From Engraulis encrasicolus (lineage: Eukaryota; Chordata; Actinopteri; Clupeiformes; Engraulidae), in contig NC_085880.1 of the NCBI RefSeq assembly GCF_034702125.1, forward strand, positions 19,427,028 through 19,491,027: a DNA stretch of 64,000 nt, written 5' to 3'. The position numbers were made by a program, and so were the translations under genes. Positions 1 through 64,000 of the stretch are shown here, in pieces; within the stretch, counting starts at the first letter, position 1, and every line of letters starts with the position of its first letter. The notes beneath the pieces were generated by a model. It was not told the DNA's origin and did no database searches. It saw nothing but the letters and a program-made list of their open reading frames with translations.

Positions 1-9836
<9,836 letters not shown>

Positions 9837-10790
9837 AGACGTTTTGGCAAACAAACAAAAACACAAAAACCCCACACAAGCGATCCTGAGCTCTGGTGTC
9901 CCACGTTGCCACAGTGTGTCACGGCCCACTGAACAGAGACCTACCTGACGATCCCCCCCAAACCCACCCACACACACACACAAAACAAACACCCTCCTCC
10001 TCCCAACTCTACCTCCTTCTCACACACACACACGCAGCCACACACACACGCAGCCACACACACATACTCCCCACCGCCTGTGGACCAGAGGCACTCCACA
10101 GCTACTCGTCCTCCCTCCCTGTCTCTCCCTCTGGGACCCAGGCAGCCACACCAGCAGGGATGCAGGCAGCACTTCCCCAAGCGCTACAGACTCCCCCTTG
10201 TGGCAGCAGAGAAGAGGGGCACGGGACGGGATGGGATGGGATGGGACGACGGGACTGGACGGCCAGGCTAGCGGGACTAGCCGCTCAGTGACGGAAGCTT
10301 GGCAAGAACGAACGACCACAATGTCCACATTTCACTTTGGGGGTTTGGGTGGAGAGAATCAGGCCAAAACAAAACAAAAGAGATGAGATGAGATATGGAG
10401 GAGGAGGGATGGATGGAAGGACGAAAGAAAGAAAAAAAAAAAAGAATATTTTGATGAAAAGCCGCTTCTATGAAGGTGAGCCACAGGACTTTGAGAATGG
10501 AAGCTGGAGCTCCCCCTGCAGAGGCTCATGCAGAACTACATCAGCCAGGAATCTTGCGTTTATGAGTCTATTAAAAAGTACTGTACAGCTATTTTATTTT
10601 CCTTTTTAATTGTTTTGCCTCTTTAAATGATTTTTTTTTGTAATTTGGGGGGAGTCAATTCCTGCCAGTGTAATATTTTTTGCACAAGAAGGTGGGACCA
10701 CTGTTTACCCTTTTAATCAGATAATTTGACTCATTGTAGAATAGTCATGACAACTGATTTTTAATAAGATGTATTAAACTCTGCAGTAAA
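9837..10790 (+). other. ppp4r3b: ppp4r3b 3' UTR (minimum extent)
   Basis: No intron signal or further coding follows the stop. The sequence is CA-rich at 9965-10070, G-rich at 10216-10253, then AT-rich. An ATTAAA at 10773-10778 is the first plausible poly(A) signal, with another ATTAAA at 11344 and an AATAAA at 12708. The real 3' end needs transcript data. Confidence 0.6.
10216..10253 (+). promoter_or_regulatory. Potential RNA G-quadruplex in ppp4r3b 3' UTR
   Basis: Seven runs of three or four G separated by two to five bases (GGGATGGGATGGGATGGG core) on the sense strand. Four such runs suffice for a stable G-quadruplex, so this is a strong candidate in the mRNA. No functional evidence can be read from sequence alone. 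Confidence 0.55.
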
Positions 10791-12720
10791 GAATTCTCTT
10801 TTCGCAGCTGATTGGCAGACGTTTTTGGGGAGTCTGTTTGTGATGTTGCCTGGTAATACGATTTTAAAGTAAGATGTGGCCCACTGCTATGTCAAGTCTC
10901 CAGAAGTGTTTACGTTCTGCCAAGTTCCCCCGACACCAGCTGTCGGCTCTAAGGAACACACAGGCTCTCTCGGTTAGTTGTGCTTTAGGTTTTCTGTGAG
11001 ATGTTTTTTTTTTTTCTGTAAGCACTGATGGGTTAAACCAGCCTCTCCCAGCATGTAGACATTCCTATTGACAGATGTAGCAAAAAAAAAGGAAAATCAA
11101 AAAAGCAATCCACATTAGAAATGGAAAACATTTCAGATTGAAGATGAAGAATGGAAAAGCTGCGAGGGCCCAATTGTTTTAAAAAAAGAAGAGAACTTCA
11201 AAAATGTCTAGAGCGCACTGTAGGTTTTTGTTTTACTCCATGGAAATTTTGTACAAGTGCATTTACTACCACTATCTCCACTCTCTAAACCATTTGTATA
11301 CATTTGATATTTGGGGCGTTTTCAGATTAAATGTGAGCCTGGCATTAAACGTGAATCTTTATATTCTGTTTCTGGCTATTGAATGAAAACAATCCTTTTT
11401 GGGGGGGAGGGAACAGAACAACTTATCCAGAACATGCTCTTAGCTTAACCGAAGTGATATGAATTCAAATCTCATGCGAGCTAACAACGCATTTGTGTGG
11501 TTTGTTCTACTTCATTGTTTTAACAGAAATGCTGCCATTTCAATTGGAACAAGGTGTCAAGGTACTACAGTACATACAACAAAATGATGTTACCAGTACC
11601 TCTATAAGCAATTAAGTGGAGTTGTAAAGCTATATTAATGTAATTGCAGTCAGTGTTGCCAGATGTGTCTGATCAAATTCCGCCCAAAAGGTTCTCAAAA
11701 ACCGCCAAAATGTGCTAAATTCCGCCCAATTTCAACAATTGCAATCTGGCAACACTGTTGTTGCAGTAGTGTCACTGCTCTGGTACAGGAATCCCTCTGC
11801 CCTCTGCAGTGACCTCAAGGTCTTTTGTTGCCCAGATGCTCCAGGGACCTCGACACGCCTGGCTAGTCTCTCCTCCAGCAGGCTCATGTCTACATTATGT
11901 ATGGGGTGTTTTTAAAGCATGCACGGCTTGTTTGGAACCTGGAACCAAGCTGAGAGAGCAGACGAGCCTCGAAAGAGAGAGAAAGGCATTCCCTTTTTTT
12001 GCGTTTTGTTTTTCTCTTTGTGCCAATGCTTCTTTGGGTTAGCATCAAGAAATGGGGATTTGGATTATTTGCAAAAAAAAAAAAAATAATACACTCACAA
12101 TAATGCACTAGGTGTTTGGTGGAGTCTGATCTCTTTCCCATTTCCAAAACCTGCTGTGTTCAGAAGAATTATTGAACAGGGCCTTTCTTCACCCTGTAGG
12201 ATGCACAGTGGTTCTTTAAAAAAAAAAAAAAAAAGAGGTTCCTTTCCTTCCTGAAAAGATTTTCCTCCTTCAATACTCTACTTCCTTCCTGCCTGCCTGC
12301 CTCCCTCCATCTGTTTACAGGGTTGATTTCACACCGCAGAGCACTGTGACTGATGTGTCAAAGTGATCTCCCCGCGCAGCACACTTCAGAACTGTGCATC
12401 AGCATTAATCAAAGGGGATTTGTCTGGGAGGCCGTGCACAGTGCAGTACAGGATGGAGAAGGGGCTGATGCTCGCGGTTGGGAGGCGGGCGGGGGTTGGG
12501 TGGCTGCTCCTGCCGTTGTTATGGTAACAGATTAATGGAGGAGATTCTACCAGTTCTTTTTTGCAGTTGCTATGGATTTAGACAGGTTGAGTCTGGCAGC
12601 TGTTAAGCTCTGCCTGTGTGGCCTGCTGACTACAGCATTTTCATATTTCTACTGTACAATGGAAATTACAATTAAATTGTCTCCTAGATGGAGAGCAGCA
12701 CATTGGCAATAAAATTAACT
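10791..12720 (+). other. Downstream region, possible long 3' UTR
   Basis: AT-rich with alternative poly(A) signals ATTAAA (11344) and AATAAA (12708), homopolymer A runs at 12069 and 12218, and one small MITE at 11651-11759. No coding signal. 11200-11400 has the look of a conserved UTR end, but that is only an impression. Confidence 0.4.
11651..11759. mobile_element. Small MITE with perfect CAGTGTTGCCAGAT ends
   Basis: CAGTGTTGCCAGAT (11651) and ATCTGGCAACACTG (11744) are exact inverted repeats about 107 bp apart. Flanking octamers ATTGCAGT and GTTGCAGT suggest an 8-bp target duplication (hAT-type). Larger relatives lie at 26488-26910 and 33681-33870. Confidence 0.8.
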
Positions 12721-13022
12721 AGAAATGCACTCCGAGTGCAGCCCTAAGCTGTTTGATAGTCAAATGTTCTATGTTGCACCCTCATTTTTTCAAGTCTTCC
12801 TGATTGGTTTTAGTGGATTTAGAAGCTGGAATGTCAAAATTCACCCTATCCTGCATGGATGAAGAATATTTTTTTTAAATCCTGGATACGGATCATGATC
12901 CTGATCACCACCTAAATTTAACCACTTGTTCCTTTTGTCATTTCCAACAACTCAAAATTCACCCAAATCCATGCATAACTTTTTGAATTATCCTGCTGAC
13001 AGACAGACAAACAAATCAATGT
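12715..13022 (+). mobile_element. Old interspersed repeat, probably the 3' end of a non-LTR retroelement
   Basis: The block CGGATCATGATCCTGATCAC, then CATTTCCAACAACTC, ending in TTTTGAATTATCCTGCTGAC plus AGACAGACAAACAAA, resembles a fish repeat 3' end with a short-motif tail. The family assignment is from general recollection only. Confidence 0.4.
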
Positions 13023-13495
13023 GAGTGGAAACCCTACACTACAGGCATTTGGAAGTTCTAATAGATGGACTTTCACTTTGGTGGTAACACCTGCACTAAT
13101 GTACCTTTACTGCACTAATGTACCTTCAGAATTACTGAGTCCTACTCGCTTGATTTGGTTAATGCATTGGCTTTGGACAGTGTATCAAGCTTGGTGGATT
13201 AATCCGTGCTATGGCTTTCATTTCCATTATGTTCTGCATTCTCAACAGAAGTCAGGCTGCCATGGTCAAGTCAAGATAGCCTACTTACTGTATGTTGCAA
13301 CACTTTCACAGCTGATTAAAGTGCTTGACAAGCAGAGGTAAATTACAACATGCGTAATTCATTGCATTAAATAGTGGCATATAGGGAAATGGTTTATCAT
13401 ATAACTCCTCAAGAGATTGGGAGTGGGAGATATACTTAGGTGGAAAATCTGGGTAACCTCCTATGCAAGGAGATTTTGGATTTGATCATTTAAAC

Positions 13496-13829
13496 TAGGG
13501 TGGGGAACCATTTTCACTCAAGGGGCCACTTCAAATGTTATAAAGTCCTGCAAGGGATGTATGAACACATACCAGGATTTCCCCCTGCACTTTAGGCCTA
13601 GGCCTATATTGAAGGCAGATACCTTTACAACAGACCACACCTTCACTAGGTCTTCTGAAAATACAACTTGATTGTATTGCAAGTGAAATTTCTAAGATTT
13701 CTTTACAAAACATGTCATATTTCATGTGAAACTGCATAACATTAAAATTAAACTGCATTACATTATAATCTGGCCGGATAAGACGGCCTCAAGGGCCGTA
13801 AACTGCCCTCGAGACTAGGTTCCCCACCC
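13496..13829. mobile_element. hAT-like MITE (copy 1 of 2)
   Basis: Terminal inverted repeats GGGTGGGGAACC and GGTTCCCCACCC. The interior includes GGGGCCACTTCAAAT, TTTCCCCCTGCACTT and GGCCGGATAAG. Flanks ATTTAAACT and ATTTAACCT suggest an 8-bp duplication. The same element recurs at 61281-61600 in the same orientation. Confidence 0.8.
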
Positions 13830-14990
13830 GATTTAACCTAAGGACCAGGTGAAGTTTCATTAAATTGAATTGTTGAACAGCCCTAATATGGAGGTAGAGA
13901 ATAACACTATCAACAACATAAGTAGGCTATTGTGTATGTGCATCCCATGTGATGCATACATAAAAAGGGAACAACTTTGGGATACCATATGACTGAAGCA
14001 TAAGCGGGACCAGATAAATGAGTGGAAATAAACACTCGTCTGTATGGAAATCTGCCCCATAAAGGTAAGTTCAAACGATGATGTCTGATGATACTTTACA
14101 ACGTTACATTTTAAACTCTTCTGTTGAATATCACTTATTGCCAATGTCATATCAAGTCTCCTTGTGGTGGTGTGTAGAAAATGGGCACTTGGTACAATTA
14201 AGATTTGGAAATATCCATAATACCCCAAACACCCTGCATCCTATAAAATACAACACTGTGAGCCTTTTAAAAGTCAAGAAAAACAGCTAATTCTGCGATG
14301 AACAAACGTGAGGGTTATTCTGTAATCTCCTAAATAAAATGACTGGGCCTACTTGACACCTCTGAGAGCCTTATTGCTGAAGAAGCGCATTCACTAAGGA
14401 AAACAAGACCCCAAATGTCCACCAGATGTCTCTCTTTTGCCTCCAGAAATCAGTGCGCACGCTGTTCCAGTATGGAGAGGCCAATGTACCCAACATACTG
14501 TTCAACGCCTGGCGCAGACAATAGAGACTGTATAAAGTCGACCATGATAACCGGTGGACTGTAAGGTTAAATTAATAAACTGCAGTCCTATGTGAGCCGT
14601 TCTCCACACAACAGATTCCAGTGTTATATGATAGATAATCCGCACAAAACCAACCGATCTACACAGCCCTGTTTGATGTTGCGTGACATTCAATTCATTA
14701 GCCTCCATCCACTTACAGGGCTTGTTGAAGTATATGATGTGGCACTAATAACCTAGCGTACAGTGTGCTTGTGTGTTTCTTCCGGAATGCGAATTTACAG
14801 TGTGTCTACCGTGTGCATGATGTTCATCATTTTTATCATTCTATGGCTAATATGGCCTGCACTTACGTATTCTGGGAAATTAATAATTGATAACAAATAG
14901 CCTATGAATGAGTAAACCGCCGATACTAGGTTATACAGTCAACATCTGGCTCTATTTCTTTCCCCATCTCAAATTGTACACGCGTACGTC
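13830..14990 (+). other. Intergenic region
   Basis: Mostly AT-rich. No gene is recognised on either strand; in particular no cfap36 exon is seen between ppp4r3b and ccdc88a. An isolated exon-like segment is at 14447-14524. Confidence 0.55.
14447..14524 (+). other. Exon-like segment, unassigned
   Basis: A good acceptor (TCTCTCTTTTGCCTCCAG) is followed by 25 open codons, KSVRTLFQYGEANVPNILFN then AWRRQ, and TAG. Codon content looks coding-like, but I recognise no protein and find no partner exon. It may be a remnant, a terminal exon of an unseen transcript, or chance. Confidence 0.25.
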
Positions 14991-15260
14991 TGGCGGAGGT
15001 AGACACACAAGGGTGCATCGATGCTTCTGGCGGCGCAACGGGAGGAGGCGGTGCTTGGTCTCGCGCACAGCAGAATCCTCTCACCCCACCGGCAGATTTG
15101 TGCCGTTACTATTCCGACAGGCTACGCTCATCTGCTGGAAAGATAGACTGAGTAAAGTAGAGTAGAACCGACAAAAAAAGTATACTCTCCACGTATGTCC
15201 CCCCCCCCCTCTTTTTAAAGGATACAATATTGTGACGCGTGCCATTCAAGGCACGCGCCG
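14990..15260 (+). promoter_or_regulatory. Probable ccdc88a promoter / CpG-rich 5' region
   Basis: Locally CpG-rich (CGGCGCAACGGGAGGAGGCGG near 15029, GTGACGCGTGCC near 15231, GCACGCGCCGG near 15250) in an otherwise AT-rich spacer, 0.55-0.8 kb upstream of the ccdc88a start codon. The transcription start cannot be placed without data. Confidence 0.4.
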
Positions 15261-15813
15261 GTTGGAGAACTAGCTGGATTTGGGACTTCAAGATTTGAAA
15301 GACTTCTCACAGGTCGCTTCTGGAGGAATTTTGAATTTTCTTCAAGATTTGTCATCAGGATGTAAATTCAACGGATTCTTTCTAAAACCAAACACGTCTT
15401 CTGGGGGAAGTGTGCGCCTTTGGCTTATGTGGAAGCTTGCAGGAATCACTAACCTATTGAGAGAACCGCGGAATAATCAATGGGATCATTCGACTTTTAT
15501 TGAGAAATGCAAGGCATTCCTTGGCTGAGTGAAGAAAGGTTAACAGGCTTCCATTTATCAAGGCTTGTTGGACTAAAGGCCATCTCCAGGCTTTCTTTTA
15601 ACAGTTCTCTACTACGACAAAAGCTGCATAACTGAGGCTATGCATGAACTCTATCTTCAAAATGAGTGTGTGTTTAATTAAATCAACCACATGAGTAGCC
15701 AGCCTCTAAATTGAGGTCGCGCGCTGAGGACTGGCAAGAGGACCATTCAACTAACCCCATCTAGCTAATAAAAAGCTAGATTAATTTGTATCTGATATTG
15801 AGACGACGACAAA
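15260..15813 (+). other. Probable ccdc88a 5' leader with upstream ORFs
   Basis: No acceptor is needed before the ATG, so this may be one long leader. If so it contains upstream ATGs with closed frames: 15427-15528 (ATGTGGAAG..GGCTGA) and 15640-15681 (14 codons incl. stop). Such uORFs would be expected to lower translation of the main ORF. Confidence 0.4.

Positions 15814-64000
<48,187 letters not shown>

Overview
The window is animal nuclear DNA, almost certainly from a teleost fish. It has short exons with GT-AG introns, tRNA-derived SINEs, many short inverted-repeat DNA elements, and an extreme load of CA/GT and CT microsatellites. The repeat style loosely resembles herring-like fishes, but I cannot name the species. 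Nothing prokaryotic, no CRISPR array and no recognisable virus is present.

Two protein-coding genes lie head to tail on the + strand. Positions 1-9836 carry the 3' two-thirds of a PPP4R3B (SMEK2) orthologue, a regulatory subunit of protein phosphatase 4. Thirteen coding exons cover about 662-678 residues, and the 5' part is outside the window. Its 3' UTR runs to at least about 10.8 kb, possibly to 11.4 or 12.7 kb. Positions 15814 to the window end carry the 5' part of a CCDC88A (girdin) orthologue: eight coding exons (last one ending at 60538) encode the N-terminal HOOK domain and the entry to the coiled coil (267 complete codons). The rest lies beyond the window. Introns 2 and 3 are about 8.3 and 21.7 kb. 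The two proteins are not known to share a pathway; their linkage is ancestral, since human PPP4R3B/CCDC88A (2p16) and PPP4R3A/CCDC88C (14q32) are the paralogous pairs.

By region: 1-9.8 kb is ppp4r3b exons and introns, with a near-perfect foldback at 2515-2811, degenerate exon-junction duplicates, SINEs and a hAT-like element. 9.8-12.7 kb is 3' UTR and downstream sequence. 12.7-15 kb is intergenic with repeats and one exon-like segment. 15-15.8 kb is the probable ccdc88a promoter and 5' leader. 16-64 kb is ccdc88a, mostly intron filled with microsatellites, minisatellites and nonautonomous DNA elements.

I found no novel multi-gene system. The signals most worth a second look are structural: the foldback in a ppp4r3b intron; duplicated exon/splice-site fragments in both genes (about 2.9 kb and 60.6 kb); a tandem array with an exact 482-bp period whose core is better conserved than its flanks (57.6-59.1 kb); a hAT-like insertion ending 39 nt before a ccdc88a acceptor; and four consecutive ccdc88a exons whose splice sites abut long microsatellites.
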